DNA from: Rhodococcus tibetensis
GTDB lineage: Bacteria > Actinomycetota > Actinomycetes > Mycobacteriales > Mycobacteriaceae
Assembly: GCF_024438035.1 (NCBI RefSeq)
Contig: NZ_JANFQF010000013.1
Location: 1 to 64,000, forward strand
Length of the DNA: 64,000 nt
Reading direction: 5' to 3'
Shown: one piece after another, positions 7,030 through 19,200 of the stretch
Position numbering within the stretch: the first letter of the stretch is position 1
Layout of the letters: every line of letters starts with the position of its first letter
The notes under the pieces: generated by a model
Seen by the model: the letters and a program-made list of their open reading frames with translations, nothing else
Told to the model about the DNA's origin: nothing
Database searches by the model: none
Position numbers and translations under genes: made by a program

Positions 7030-10000
7030 ATGGAGCGACGAGCAGCGAGGGGGGCGGACGGCGAACCCGCCTGTGTCGCCGACACTCCCGCGTCTCTTCC
7101 CGATTCGCCATTTCCGCTCTCGGCGGCGCAGCATGAGGCCTGGTTGGCGCAGGAGCTCGCACCGGACGTGCCGTTGTGCATCGCGCAGTATGTGGAATTG
7201 CACGGAAACCTGGACGTCGATCTCCTCAGGTCTGCCACGGTGGCCACCGCCGACGAGTTCGGATCGCCGTTTCTGCGTCTGGTCGAGATCGAGGGCCGCC
7301 CGCTGCAGGTGGTCGACCCTTCGACGGACCGGTCGATCGGGTTGGTGGACTTCCGCGGGGAGGCCGACCCGGTGGACGCGGCTCGCGAGTGGATGCGGAC
7401 GGACTGCGGCAAGCCACTCGACCTGACACACGATCGCCTCGTCGAATCCTCGATTCTGCGCGTCGGGGACGAGCATTACCTGTGGTACAGCAAGATTCAT
7501 CACGTCGCGCTGGACGGCTACGGCGCGATGACGATGCTCAACCGGATCGCGGCCCGATACAGCGCCGCGACGCTGAACCGGGAGCTGCCACCGAACGAGG
7601 CCGCCGATCCCCGGTACCTCCTCGACGTGGACGAACAGTACCGATCGTCGAGTCGCTTCGCTGCGGACCGCACGTTCTGGGCCGAACGGATCGCCGGACT
7701 CGGTCCGGGACCGAGCCTGACTCGGACGATGGCACCCGCGGTGGCCGCAAGCACCGACATCGCGGGACCGCTGCCGGAAGCGGCCGAGCGTGCGCTACGC
7801 GAGGCCGGGCAGCACGGGACGGCGAAGATCATCGCCGCGTTCGCCTGTTACCTGTCACGCATGACCGGACGCCGGGACGTGCTGCTGAGGATTCCGGTGT
7901 CGGCGCGAACGACCGCGGTCCTGCGACGGTCGGGCGGGATGATGGCGGGCATCGTGCCGCTGCCGGTGGAGATCCGGCCCGAAGACACGGTGGGTGAGCT
8001 GGTGGAACGAGTCCGACTCGACCTGCTGGGTGCACTGCGACACCAGCGTTTCGGGCTCGGGGACATCCGGCGCGACGTGGGACCGGGCGCTGCGGACACA
8101 CTGTCAGGACCGATGATCAACGTGATGCTCTTCCACCAGGAGCTGAGGCTCGGCACTCTCGTGGGCGAGTACCACATCGTCACGTCCGGGCCGGTGGAAG
8201 ATCTACTCGTCGACGTGTACCAGAGCGGTACGCCCGTGCGAACCTTCGTCCATTTCCTCGCCAATCCCCACCGGTACGACGCCGACGAGGTCGGCGCCCA
8301 CCACCGCAGATTCGTGGAACTGCTCGACGAGTTCCTCGGGGCGGACGCGGACGCCCCGATCACCGCTGTCCACGACGACACCGCCAGGCTCGATTTCTGG
8401 ACGCGAACACTGGCGGGAGCGCCGCCGCTGATCGAGCTGCCTGCCGACCGACCCCGGCCCGCCCGCCCGTCGGGGCGCAGCGGCACCGTCTACGCTCCGA
8501 TCGGCGCAGAACTGCACCACCGGCTCACTGAGTTCGCGGCCGAATACCGCACCGACGTGTTCACCGTGATGCACGCTGTGCTCGCGCTGATGCTGTCGCG
8601 AGTGGCACGGACCGAAGACGTCGTCGTCGGGACCGTGGTGGACGCGGACGTACTGGTGTCGCGGACCCGGCTGCGTGGTTCCGAACCGTTCACCGAGTTG
8701 GTCGAGGGGGTGCGGGACGCGGCAGCGAAGGCCTCCGCTCACCGCGGCGCGTCGTTCGAGCAGATCGTGGACGCTCTCGACCCGCCGCGGTCTCGGTCGC
8801 ATGCGCCGCTGTTCCAGGTGTTGCTCGACTATGCCGAGCGCGGTCGCGATCTCGGCGACCTCGATCTTCTCGTGACCGTCGGGGAACAGCATGAGCACGT
8901 CCGATTCACCTATGCGGCAGACTTGTTCGACGCCGTCACAGCCTCGAGCTTCGGTCTTCGGCTGCTGCGCATCGCGGAGGCCGCCCTCGCGGACCCGTCC
9001 ATCGTGGCCGGCGACATCGATCTCCTGGAACCAGCCGAGCACGCACTGCTCCGGACGTGGTCGTCCCGGCCTGCGTCGCCCACGCGTCGGACGCTGACCG
9101 AGCTGTTCGCGCTGACAGCCGCGCGATCCGCAGATACCACCGCGGTGGTGGCGGGCGGCGAGCGGCTCTCTTATGGCGAGCTGGACGCGCGGTCGAATCG
9201 CCTTGCCCGATACCTCCTCTCGATCGGGGTGGGGCCGCAATCCCTGGTCGCGGTCGCTGCACCGCGGTCGGCAGCGCTGGTCGTCGCGTTGCTCGCCGTC
9301 GTCAAGGCCGGTGCTGCATATCTTCCGATCGATGCCGATCACCCCGGTGAGCGGTCGGCGTTCGTGCTCGACGACGCCCGCCCGGTATGCCTTCTCGCCA
9401 CGCGGGGCACCGCAGCAACGCTGGCGCCGTCGGGTATTCCGGTACTCCTTCTCGACTCGAAAGAGACCGGAGTCGACGCCGTCTCGCCGCTGCCGGTGAC
9501 GGACTCCGAACGGGGGCCGATCGGTCCGGAGTCGCTGGCCTACGTCGTCTACACGTCGGGATCGACAGGCAGGCCGAAGGGGGTGGCGGTGTCGCACGGC
9601 AACGTGGTGGCCCTCTTTGCAAGCGCCGAGCAGCTGTTCCGGTTCGATGACACCGACGTCTGGACGATGTTCCACTCACCGGCGTTCGACTTCTCCGTCT
9701 GGGAGCTGTGGGGCGCTCTCCTCCACGGGGGAACGCTCGTCGTCCTCGACTTCGACACCACCCGCGCACCCGCACACTTCCTCGGTTTGCTGCGCAGAGA
9801 ACGGGTGACGGTGTTGAGTCAGACGCCCACGGCATTCGCGCAGCTGATCGAGGCCGACGCCGCGGACCAGCACGCCGAACCGCTACCGCTGCGGTACGTC
9901 GTCCTCGGCGGTGAGGCGCTCGACCTCGGGCAACTTGCGCGCTGGTACTCCCACCACGACGAGGATGCGCCGGTGCTCGTCAACATGTACGGCATCACCG

Positions 10001-13000
10001 AGACGACGGTGCACGTCAGTCACCTGCCACTCGACCCGGGTTTCGCGGCCGCCGCATGGACCAGCGTGATCGGGCGGGCGATTCCGGGATTCAAGGTGTC
10101 GGTGCTCGACCCGCGACTCCATCCTGTGCCGGTGGGCGTGGCCGGCGAACTGTACGTCTCGGGGCCGCAGGTGGCGCGCGGCTATCTGGGCCGCGCCGGG
10201 CTCACGGCATCCCGCTTCGTCGCGGACACATCCGGGTCGCGCATGTACCGGACCGGTGACGTGGTGCGGTGGCGCCGGGACGGGCTACTCGAGTACCTCG
10301 GGCGCGACGACCAACAGGTCGAAATCCGCGGATTCCGCGTGGAGCTCGGTGAGGTGGAATCGGTGCTGGGCCGCTGCGACGGGGTGGCGCAGGCGGTCGC
10401 GACGGTGCACCGGGACCAGGTGACCGGCCCTGCCCTCGCCGCGTACGTAGTCCCCGAACCCGGGGCGTTGGTCGATCCGAGTGCTGTGCGCGAGATAGCG
10501 GAATCCGCGCTCCCCTCGTACATGGTTCCGGCGTCGGTGACGGTCCTCGCTCAGCTGCCGGTCACCGCCAACGGCAAGTTGGACCGGGCGGCACTGCCTT
10601 CTCCGGTAGTGAATTCCCGTGCGGAGTTCGTCGCACCGGGCACTGCCGTCGAGGAGTCGCTGGCGACCGTCTTCGCGGACTCGCTGAACGTGCCGTCCGT
10701 CGGTGTCGACGACGACTTCTTCGCGCTCGGTGGCAACTCGCTGATCGCCGCGAGGGCCGCGGCCCGTATCCACACCGAATTCGGCGCGGGCGTCGGCGTG
10801 CGCGACATCTTCGACGCCCCGACGGTGCGACTGCTGGCGACCCGGGTAGCCGGGGCGGGTACCACGACGCGGCCACCGCTCGTTGCGACTGATCGTTCCG
10901 TGTCGGTGCCGGTGTCTCTCGCGCAGACGCGGATGTGGCTTCTCGACCAGTACGACACGACGTCGCCCGCCTACAACATCGCAGCGGCCTTCCGGTTGCG
11001 CGGGCCCCTCGACGTCGCCGCGTTGGGGGCGGCATTGACGGATGTCGTTGACCGTCACCAGATTCTCCGGACGGTGTTCCCGCTGGTGGGAGACGTACCC
11101 GTGCAGTCGGTGCTCACGGTGGAGGACGCCCTGCCGAGCCTGCGCTCCGTGGCGGTGGTGGGGGAGAGCGATCTGCGACAGCGCCTCTCGGCGGCACTGT
11201 CGGCGGGCTTCGAATTGACGGCACAGGTTCCCTTGCGAGCGGAACTGTTCGAAATCGGTCCCCGCGAGCATGTCTTCGCGCTCGTGGTACACCACATCGC
11301 GGCAGATGCGCTGTCGCTGGCCCCACTCGCCCGGGATGTGACGGCCGCCTACTCGGCTCGGGTGTCGGGCAACGCGCCGCGCTGGGAACCGTTGCCGGTG
11401 CACTACCGCGACTACAGCGTGTGGCAGCGGACGCTGCTCGGGTCGGAGGACGACCCCGACTCCCTGATGTCCCGGCAACTCGCGTACTGGTGTTCCGCGC
11501 TCGCCGAGGCGCCGGTCGTGGCGGAACTGCCGCTCGATCGTCCTCGTCCGGAACATCGGTCCCTCGCCGGGGCAGGGATGTCGTTCACCGTCGAGGAGCG
11601 CCTGCACGAGCGGATGCGGGACCTGGCGCGACAACACGAGGTGACGGTGTTCATGGTGTCGCACGCGGCGTTCGCGGTACTGCTCGGGGGCCTGACGAGT
11701 ACGAGCGATGTGGTGATCGGGTCGCCAGTCGCCGGTCGCAGCGAAGCCGTCCTCGACGACGTGGTCGGGATGTTCGTCAACACGCTCGCCCTGCGCACCC
11801 CGATCACGGGCTCCGATTCGTTCGCGGCCCTGCTCCACACCGTGCGGGACCGAGATCTGGAGGCGTTCGCGCACGCCGATGTGCCGTTCGATCGGGTCGT
11901 CGAGGCGCTCGACGTGCCGCGCATTACCGCACACGCGCCGTTGTTCCAGGTGTTGTTCGAATTTCAGGACGTCGAACGGCCGACGCCGACCCTGCCGGAT
12001 CTCACGGTGGAGGAGATCGATCTCGGCGTGTCGGTGTCGACCTTCGATCTGCAGCTGACCCTGGTCGAGCAGTTCCGCGAAGACGGCTCCCCGGCGGGGA
12101 TGAGTGCGACATTCACCTACGCCACCGATATCTTCGACGCCGCGACCGTGCAGACGTTCGCCGATCGATTCGTGCGTGTCCTCGACACCATCGTGGCAAC
12201 GCCCGACGTGCCCCTGGCGCGAATCGATCTTCTCGCTCCCGACGAGCGGGAGGCGCTGGTTCCGGTGTGCGGACATCCTGCGGAGGCACCCCGGTTGCTA
12301 CCGGACATTCTTTCTGCTGCGGCGCAGCGCGATCCGCATGCCGTCGCGCTGTCCTACGGCAACGCGGTGATGTCGTATCGCGAACTCGACGACTGGTCGA
12401 ATCGGCTGGCCTGGGTGCTGATCGATCGGGGGATCGGGCCGGAAGATCAGGTGGCGATCGGACTCGTCCGGTCGGTGGAGTTGGTGGTGTCGGTGTGGGC
12501 GGTGGCGAAATCGGGTGCATCCTTCGTGCCGGTCGATCCCAGTCTGCCGCCGGCGAGGATCGCCGACATCCTCGCAGATTCCGGGGCGGTCGCCGGGTTG
12601 ACAGTGGCCGAACAGCGTGACCGAATGCCCGACGGTGTGGAGTGGCTACATCTCGACTACCCCGGTCCGTCACGACGGTGGCGGTCCCATCCGATCACCG
12701 CCGGCGACCGGGTCGTGCCGCTGCGGCGGGAACATCCCGCGTATCTGATGTACACCTCCGGGTCGACCGGAACGCCGAAAGGTGTCGTGATCACCCACGC
12801 CGGGCTGCAGAACCTCACCGCCGAGCAACACACCCGGTACGCCACGACGAACGCGTCCCGGGTCCTCAACCTTGCCTCCCCCGGGTTCGACGCATCGATG
12901 CTCGAGTACCTCATGGCGTTCGGTGCGGGCGCCCGCCTGGTGATCGCCGCGACCCACGTGTACGGCGGCGAAGCGCTGACCGAACTGCTCACCTCCGAGC

Positions 13001-16000
13001 GAATCACGCATTCCTTCATGACCCCCGCCGTGCTCGCCACTGTCGATCCGCGCGGTCTCCACCTCCTCCGCACCCTCGTCGTCGGCGGGGAACGCTGTCC
13101 ACCGGAGTTGCTGGATCGCTGGGCATCCCGGCGAGACCTCCTCGTCGCCTACGGGCCCACGGAGACGACGGTGGTATCCAACATCGGCGCCCCGATGGCA
13201 GCCGGCGACCCCGTGCGGATCGGACGTCCGATCCGGGGTATCCGCGAACTTCTCCTCGACGAGTGGCTGCGCCCGGTTCCCGTCGGAGTGGTGGGTGAGC
13301 TGTACATGCTGGGGGAGGGGTTGGCGCGCGGCTATCACCGGATGCCCGGTTCGACCGCCACCTCGTTTGTGGCGAACCCGTTCGACCACGAGGGCTCGCG
13401 AATGTACCGTACCGGCGACCTCATGCGATGGACACGCGAGGGACTACTGGAATACGTAGGCCGCAACGATTTTCAGGTGAAGCTGCGCGGACAGCGGGTG
13501 GAGCCGGGCGAAGTCGAGGCGGTGCTCACCCGTTGCCCCGGGGTCGCGCAGGCGGTGGTCGCGGTGCGCCGCACGCCGGCCGGCCAGGCGGCGCTCGCCG
13601 GTTACGTCACGGCTCGAGAGCAGGCACGCCTCGACAGCACCGAAGTCCTGCATTTCGCCGGATCCGTTCTCGCGCCGTTCATGGTGCCGGCCACGGTGAC
13701 CGTCCTCGACCGATTTCCGCTCGGGCCCAACGGGAAAATCGACCGGCGCGCGCTCCCGGACCCAGAGCTCGCCCCGCGCATCTTCCGCGCGCCCACCACG
13801 CCGTTCGAGTCCGCGGTCGCCGGCATCTTCGCCGAGGTCCTCGGAAGCGGCGCCGTGGGTGCCGACGACGACTTCTTCGCGTCCGGTGGTAACTCCCTGA
13901 CCGCGACCCAGGTCGTCGCGCGGATCAACGCCGCGCTTGGCTCGGACATCGGGGTGCGGGAAGTGTTCGAGGCCCCCACGGTGCGGGCACTGGCTGCTCG
14001 GATCGGCGGCACAGGCGCGGCGGAGAAGCCCGTGTTGACCGCGGTGCAACGGCCGGATCCGCTCCCGCTGTCGTGGGCGCAACACCGGATGTGGCTACTC
14101 AATCAGTTCGACACGTCCTCGCCCGCCTACAACGTCGCAATGATGGTGCGACTCTCCGGCGCACTCGACGTGGGCGCGCTGACCTCGGCACTCGCGGATG
14201 TGGTGACACGGCAGGAGTCGCTGCGCACCCGGTATCCGTACGGGGGCGCGGGGCCTACCCAGGTGATCGTCGACGCGAACGACATCGCGCGACCCACGGT
14301 GGTGACCACCGGCGACGCACTTCACGAACAGGTGTCGGAGCTGGTGTCGACCGGGTTCGATGTGGCCGCCGACGTCCCGATACGGGCCCGACTGTTCGAG
14401 TACGGCGAGCGGGACCACCTTCTGGTCGTCGTGGTCCACCACATCGCCGCGGACGGGTTCTCGATGGTGCCATTGGCGCGGGACGTCTTGGCGGCGTACG
14501 CGGCCCGATCCGCGGGTCGGGCGCCCGAATGGGACCCGCTGCCGGTGCAGTATGCCGATTACACGGTGTGGCAGCGCGAACTGCTGGGGTCGGAGGACGA
14601 TCCCGACTCCCTGATGTCCCGGCAACTGGGCTACTGGCGATCCGTTCTCGCCGACGCCCCGGTCGTGACCGAGCTACCTGCGGATCGGGATCGGCCACCA
14701 CAACGATCGGGGTCCGGTGACCGGTGGAGGTTCTCGATCGATGCGGATCTGCACAGGGATGTGGTGGCGCTCGCACGGTCGCGGCACTGCACTGTGTTCA
14801 TGGTGATGCACGCGGCGTTCGCGCTGCTGTTGTCCCGGTCGGGCGGCACCAGTGACATCGTGATCGGATCACCCGTCGCCGGTCGCGGAGAGTCGGACCT
14901 CGACGACGTCGTGGGGATGTTCGTCAACACCCTCGTCCTGCGGACCGAGGTGTCGGGGACCTTCACTGAGCTGCTCGAGCGGGTCCGCGACACCGACCTC
15001 GCTGCATACACCCACGCCGACGTGCCGTTCGAGAGAGTGGTCGAGGCACTCAATCCTCCTCGATCGCAGTCGCATTCGCCCTTGTTCCAGGTGCTGCTCG
15101 AGTTCCGGAATACCGAGTATCCCGAACTCACGCTGCCGCACCTCGACATAGAGGTGCTCGAACCCGACATCGCGGTGGCCCTCTTCGACCTGCAACTGAC
15201 CCTTCGTGAACGCTACGACCAGTCCGGGACGCCGAGCGGTATGACCGCTGCCTTCACCTACGCCACCGACCTGTTCGGCGCGGACACTGTCCGGATCCTC
15301 GCCGACCGCTTCGCCAGGATTCTCGCGGCCGTAATTTCCCAACCGGGTGTTGCTGTTGGCGACGTCGATCTCCTTACTCCTGTCGAGCGGCGCACACTCC
15401 GCGAACGAAGTATGGCAGCAGGCACTTTCGTCCTGGACTCCCGGCTGCATCTCGCGCCCGAGGGGGCAACCGGCGCGGTGTACCTGGACGAGATTCAGGC
15501 GGACGGCCTGTCACCGCGGGCGGCGGCCGCCACCGTCGTTGCCAATCCGTTCGGTGCCCCGGGTTCGCGAATGTTCCGTACCGGCAGGCACGCGCGGTGG
15601 ACCCGGTCGGGACACCTCGTCGGCGTCGGGGGCTCCCCGCTTCACTCGATTACGGAAGTCATGAAGAGTCACCCCGCGATCCGCGAGGCGGTCGCGCTGT
15701 CGACTGCAGCAGGTGTCACGCTCTTCTGGGTTCCGGCGGCAGCGGCGGCAGTCCTGCCGATGCCCGAGGAGCTTCGCGTGTTCGGCGCGCAGCGGCTCGA
15801 ATCCCGGTTCGTACCCGCGCGGTTCGTCGCGCTCGGTGCAGTGCCGCGCACGACGGACGGCGAAGCGGACGAGGACGCGCTGCGCGCACTGATCGCGGAG
15901 GCGCAGTCGCCCGACCGATCTTCGCGGCAACGGTGGACCGAACTACAGCGCGCCGTTGCCGAGCAATGGGTGGCCGTGCTGGGGCACGAAGACTTCTCGC

Positions 16001-16197
16001 GCGAAGACGGGTTCTTCGACGTCGGCGGCAATTCGGTCCGGGTCGTGGAGCTTGCGCGGCGGTTCGAGGACCGGTGGCCGGGGGTGCTACGGGTGGGCCG
16101 GCTGTTCGACGTCGTCACGGTCGCCGCGCAGGCCGAAGCGATCTCCCACTCCGCCGAGACAACGGAGGTCGCCGCCCCGGCCACCTACGAATTCTGA
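7030..16197 (+). CDS. Nonribosomal peptide synthetase 1 (C-halfC-A-T-C-A-T-C-A*-T)
   Basis: About 3055 residues from ATG 7030; earlier in-frame starts (GTG 6976, TTG 6901) are possible. Domains by nucleotide: EntF/DhbF-like C with HHVALDG (7090-8390); the C-terminal half only of another C (8392-9050); A1 (9085-10600), pocket about DFWSVGMVH, close to the threonine code; T1 with GGNSL (10640-10850); C2 with HHIAADA (10890-12230); A2 (12290-13770), pocket about DALFVGAVV, hydrophobic or aromatic but uncertain; T2; C3 with HHIAADG (14050-15390); a truncated A remnant lacking the ATP-binding motifs A3-A5, with A7 degraded to FRTGRHARW (15420-15890); and T3 with GGNSV (15930-16140). T3 therefore needs an external adenylation enzyme. 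No carrier precedes C1, so the starter must come from another protein. Confidence 0.9.
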   Translation: MERRAARGADGEPACVADTPASLPDSPFPLSAAQHEAWLAQELAPDVPLCIAQYVELHGNLDVDLLRSATVATADEFGSPFLRLVEIEGRPLQVVDPSTDRSIGLVDFRGEADPVDAAREWMRTDCGKPLDLTHDRLVESSILRVGDEHYLWYSKIHHVALDGYGAMTMLNRIAARYSAATLNRELPPNEAADPRYLLDVDEQYRSSSRFAADRTFWAERIAGLGPGPSLTRTMAPAVAASTDIAGPLPEAAERALREAGQHGTAKIIAAFACYLSRMTGRRDVLLRIPVSARTTAVLRRSGGMMAGIVPLPVEIRPEDTVGELVERVRLDLLGALRHQRFGLGDIRRDVGPGAADTLSGPMINVMLFHQELRLGTLVGEYHIVTSGPVEDLLVDVYQSGTPVRTFVHFLANPHRYDADEVGAHHRRFVELLDEFLGADADAPITAVHDDTARLDFWTRTLAGAPPLIELPADRPRPARPSGRSGTVYAPIGAELHHRLTEFAAEYRTDVFTVMHAVLALMLSRVARTEDVVVGTVVDADVLVSRTRLRGSEPFTELVEGVRDAAAKASAHRGASFEQIVDALDPPRSRSHAPLFQVLLDYAERGRDLGDLDLLVTVGEQHEHVRFTYAADLFDAVTASSFGLRLLRIAEAALADPSIVAGDIDLLEPAEHALLRTWSSRPASPTRRTLTELFALTAARSADTTAVVAGGERLSYGELDARSNRLARYLLSIGVGPQSLVAVAAPRSAALVVALLAVVKAGAAYLPIDADHPGERSAFVLDDARPVCLLATRGTAATLAPSGIPVLLLDSKETGVDAVSPLPVTDSERGPIGPESLAYVVYTSGSTGRPKGVAVSHGNVVALFASAEQLFRFDDTDVWTMFHSPAFDFSVWELWGALLHGGTLVVLDFDTTRAPAHFLGLLRRERVTVLSQTPTAFAQLIEADAADQHAEPLPLRYVVLGGEALDLGQLARWYSHHDEDAPVLVNMYGITETTVHVSHLPLDPGFAAAAWTSVIGRAIPGFKVSVLDPRLHPVPVGVAGELYVSGPQVARGYLGRAGLTASRFVADTSGSRMYRTGDVVRWRRDGLLEYLGRDDQQVEIRGFRVELGEVESVLGRCDGVAQAVATVHRDQVTGPALAAYVVPEPGALVDPSAVREIAESALPSYMVPASVTVLAQLPVTANGKLDRAALPSPVVNSRAEFVAPGTAVEESLATVFADSLNVPSVGVDDDFFALGGNSLIAARAAARIHTEFGAGVGVRDIFDAPTVRLLATRVAGAGTTTRPPLVATDRSVSVPVSLAQTRMWLLDQYDTTSPAYNIAAAFRLRGPLDVAALGAALTDVVDRHQILRTVFPLVGDVPVQSVLTVEDALPSLRSVAVVGESDLRQRLSAALSAGFELTAQVPLRAELFEIGPREHVFALVVHHIAADALSLAPLARDVTAAYSARVSGNAPRWEPLPVHYRDYSVWQRTLLGSEDDPDSLMSRQLAYWCSALAEAPVVAELPLDRPRPEHRSLAGAGMSFTVEERLHERMRDLARQHEVTVFMVSHAAFAVLLGGLTSTSDVVIGSPVAGRSEAVLDDVVGMFVNTLALRTPITGSDSFAALLHTVRDRDLEAFAHADVPFDRVVEALDVPRITAHAPLFQVLFEFQDVERPTPTLPDLTVEEIDLGVSVSTFDLQLTLVEQFREDGSPAGMSATFTYATDIFDAATVQTFADRFVRVLDTIVATPDVPLARIDLLAPDEREALVPVCGHPAEAPRLLPDILSAAAQRDPHAVALSYGNAVMSYRELDDWSNRLAWVLIDRGIGPEDQVAIGLVRSVELVVSVWAVAKSGASFVPVDPSLPPARIADILADSGAVAGLTVAEQRDRMPDGVEWLHLDYPGPSRRWRSHPITAGDRVVPLRREHPAYLMYTSGSTGTPKGVVITHAGLQNLTAEQHTRYATTNASRVLNLASPGFDASMLEYLMAFGAGARLVIAATHVYGGEALTELLTSERITHSFMTPAVLATVDPRGLHLLRTLVVGGERCPPELLDRWASRRDLLVAYGPTETTVVSNIGAPMAAGDPVRIGRPIRGIRELLLDEWLRPVPVGVVGELYMLGEGLARGYHRMPGSTATSFVANPFDHEGSRMYRTGDLMRWTREGLLEYVGRNDFQVKLRGQRVEPGEVEAVLTRCPGVAQAVVAVRRTPAGQAALAGYVTAREQARLDSTEVLHFAGSVLAPFMVPATVTVLDRFPLGPNGKIDRRALPDPELAPRIFRAPTTPFESAVAGIFAEVLGSGAVGADDDFFASGGNSLTATQVVARINAALGSDIGVREVFEAPTVRALAARIGGTGAAEKPVLTAVQRPDPLPLSWAQHRMWLLNQFDTSSPAYNVAMMVRLSGALDVGALTSALADVVTRQESLRTRYPYGGAGPTQVIVDANDIARPTVVTTGDALHEQVSELVSTGFDVAADVPIRARLFEYGERDHLLVVVVHHIAADGFSMVPLARDVLAAYAARSAGRAPEWDPLPVQYADYTVWQRELLGSEDDPDSLMSRQLGYWRSVLADAPVVTELPADRDRPPQRSGSGDRWRFSIDADLHRDVVALARSRHCTVFMVMHAAFALLLSRSGGTSDIVIGSPVAGRGESDLDDVVGMFVNTLVLRTEVSGTFTELLERVRDTDLAAYTHADVPFERVVEALNPPRSQSHSPLFQVLLEFRNTEYPELTLPHLDIEVLEPDIAVALFDLQLTLRERYDQSGTPSGMTAAFTYATDLFGADTVRILADRFARILAAVISQPGVAVGDVDLLTPVERRTLRERSMAAGTFVLDSRLHLAPEGATGAVYLDEIQADGLSPRAAAATVVANPFGAPGSRMFRTGRHARWTRSGHLVGVGGSPLHSITEVMKSHPAIREAVALSTAAGVTLFWVPAAAAAVLPMPEELRVFGAQRLESRFVPARFVALGAVPRTTDGEADEDALRALIAEAQSPDRSSRQRWTELQRAVAEQWVAVLGHEDFSREDGFFDVGGNSVRVVELARRFEDRWPGVLRVGRLFDVVTVAAQAEAISHSAETTEVAAPATYEF

Positions 16198-16232
16198 CCA
16201 CACCGACTTCTGACCAAACCCGGGAGGCAGCA

Positions 16233-19200
16233 GTGACCCAGCGACAACCGAGCGACGACGCCGTCGTCGTGGTGGGGATCGCCGCGCGCTACCCCGAGGC
16301 CGCCGACCTGGCGGAGTTCCGCGCGAACCTCGCAGCGGGCCGGGATTCGGTACGCCCGCTGTCGTGGTCGCGCGCCGAGGCGACCGGACTCGGTCAGCCG
16401 TCGAACTACCAGCCGATGGGGTTCGTCGAGGACATCGCCACGTTCGACTACTCCTATTTCACGATGTCGAAGCGAGAGGCGTCACTGATCGACCCGCAGC
16501 AACGGCTGGCGCTGGTCCTGGCGTATCAAGCGCTCGAAGATGCCGGCTACTCGGCGACCGACTTCCGGAACAGTGCCACAGCAGTGATCTTCAGTGCCGC
16601 GACATCCACGTATCCGGCGATGTGGGCGGAACCAGGGGTGCTGAGCACCCTGGGCAACGTTCCATTCGCGGTACCGGCCCGCATCGCGTACCACCTCGGG
16701 CTCACCGGCCCCTGCTACGCCGTCGACTCGGGATGCAACGGTTCGCTGATCGCGGTGCACCACGCCTGCCGGGAACTGCGGTCCGGCGACGCCGATTTCG
16801 TTCTCGCGGGCGGTGTGAGCTTGCGGGTGAACGGCATTCGTGCCGATCTGGCCGAGGGCTCGGCTGAACTGATGTCGCCCGGCGGACGTTGCCGGGCATT
16901 CGATGCGAGCGCGGACGGTACTGCGGTGGGTGAGGGCGGCGCGGCGCTTCTCCTCACCACGATGGGGCGTGCCCGCGCCGACCGCGTGCCGGTGCACGCC
17001 GTGATCCGCGGCACGGCAACGGTGTCGAGTGGTCACTCGTCGGCCACCATCAGCTCACCGAGCGCTCGGGCGCAAGTGGCCGTCATCGAGCGGGCGTGGC
17101 GCTCGGCGGGACTGGCGCCGAGTGATGCCGGGTACCTCGAAGCGCACGGTTCGGGGACGCCACTCGGTGATGCCGTGGAACTGGAAGGAATTGCCACGGC
17201 GTTCGAGGGCAGGCCGGGCGTTCTGCCGATCGGTTCGGTGAAGACCAACATCGGCCATCTCGACCACGCCGCGGGAGTGTCGGGCCTGGTGAAGGCGATT
17301 CTCGCCGTCGAGCACGGTGAGCTGTACCCCTCGCTGCATTTCGACCGGCCCACCGCCGGATTCGACCTCACCGGCAGCGGGATAGAGGTGGTGACCGAGG
17401 CTCGGACGTGGAGCGACGAGAACGGGCCTCGGCGGGCCGGTGTCAGCTCGTTCAGTTTGGGGGGTATCAACGCGCATTGCGTGGTGGAGCAGCCGCCGCG
17501 GCAGCACTCGGTGTCTCGCGCCGAACACTCTGTCCGGCTCGTGGGTGTGTCGGCGAGAACCGCAGGAGCACTGGCCGCACTCTGTGCCGATCTGGCGGCG
17601 GCCGTACGCGGGCACGACCTCGACGACGTCGTCTTCACCCTCAACCGTGGACGCCCGCATCACGAGCACCGGGTGTCGGTGCAGGCGCGGACTATCGGAG
17701 AACTGGCAGAGGCATTCGCGGCGCGGGCCGCCGAGATCCACGGTCGGAACGACGATGCCGCGCCCGCCCGCCGAGCACCGTCCGTGGCGTTGCTGCTGTC
17801 GCCGGACCGGATGCCGGCCGGACTCCGAGGCCGCACTCTTCCTCCGGAACTACCAGCCACCGGTGACGAGGCGGACCTTCTCGCCGGCCAGATCGCCGCC
17901 CATCGGGAACTGCGGGAAGCAGGAGTACCCGTGGACGCCGTCCTCAGCGGTGGGGTGTCGCGCTACGCCGCGAGGTACCTGCTCGGTACGTCGTCCGAGG
18001 TCACCGCGGCCGACATCACGGCGGCCGCCGCCAACCCTGCGATAGACACGGGCCGGTTCGTCGCCGTCGCGAAAGACATGCTCGCCGACGGACCCGTCGT
18101 GTTCGTGGAGCCGAGCCCGCACGGGCGCCTCGGCCGGTTGCTCGCCGACGCCCTCGGTGACCGAGCGGACGCCGAGATTCTCCGCGCACCGGACACCTCC
18201 GAGGCCGTCACGCACCTGCTCGCGAGGCTGTACGAGCGCGGAGTCGATCTCGATTGGGCGGCTCTCGGCGCGGCCGACGAGACCGCTCGGCGGGTGCGGT
18301 TGCCCGGGCATCCGATGCGCGGCTCCCGGTGTTGGTACGACCTACCCGGCCAGCCGGACTGGAGCGAGGTTCCCGAAGCGTCACCCCCGGAACCGGAGCG
18401 GAAATCGACACTCGCTGCCCCGGCGGACAGTCTGGACTGGTTGCAGACGACACTTCGCGGACTGTTGCACAGCGAGACCGCGGTTGCCGCCGACGACGAC
18501 TACTTCGAACTCGGTGGCAACTCGCTCATCGCGATGCAACTCGTCGACAAGGTGGCCGAGCAGTACGGGGTCAGGCCCAAGTTGATCGACCTCTACGAGC
18601 GGCCCAAGGTCGCGGACTTCGCGGAACTGCTCGCAGCCGGCACTTCCGCGCCCGGCGGGCTGCCCCCGATCACACCGCGCGGACGGCACGTAATGTCCTT
18701 CGGCCAGGTACGCATGTGGTTCCACCACCAACTCGACGCCGCCACGACGATCTACAACCTGCCGATGGTGAGCGACTTGCACGGACCGATCGACGAATCG
18801 GCCGTTCGCGGAATGTGGGACGACCTCGCCGCACGGCACCGGGTACTGCTGTCCAACTACGTCGACGTCGACGGGGAACCGCAACTGCGAATTCGCGAAT
18901 CGCTGGGCGACTTCTTCCGGACCGCCGACGTGTCGAACGAGCCGGACCCCGTCGCCGCGGCGCGAGCACTCGTCCACGAAGCGGCGATCGCACCGTTCGA
19001 CCTGGCCACCGACCCGCTGGTGCGTGCTCTCCTCGTCCGGATCGGCCCGGACGAACATGTCCTGCACGTGACCACCCACCACTCCGTCAACGACGGTGGC
19101 TCGCCCCGAATCTTCGAGCACGAACTGCCCGCCCTGTACGCGGCACGTCGGACCGGACGCCCCGCGGATCTCCCGCCACTGTCCATCCAGTACTGGGACT

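Noticed and set aside
15597..16232. Upstream extension of the PKS/NRPS frame
   Set aside because: It overlaps the T3 domain of NRPS1 in another frame. The GTG at 16233 with its gggagg directly precedes the KS domain.
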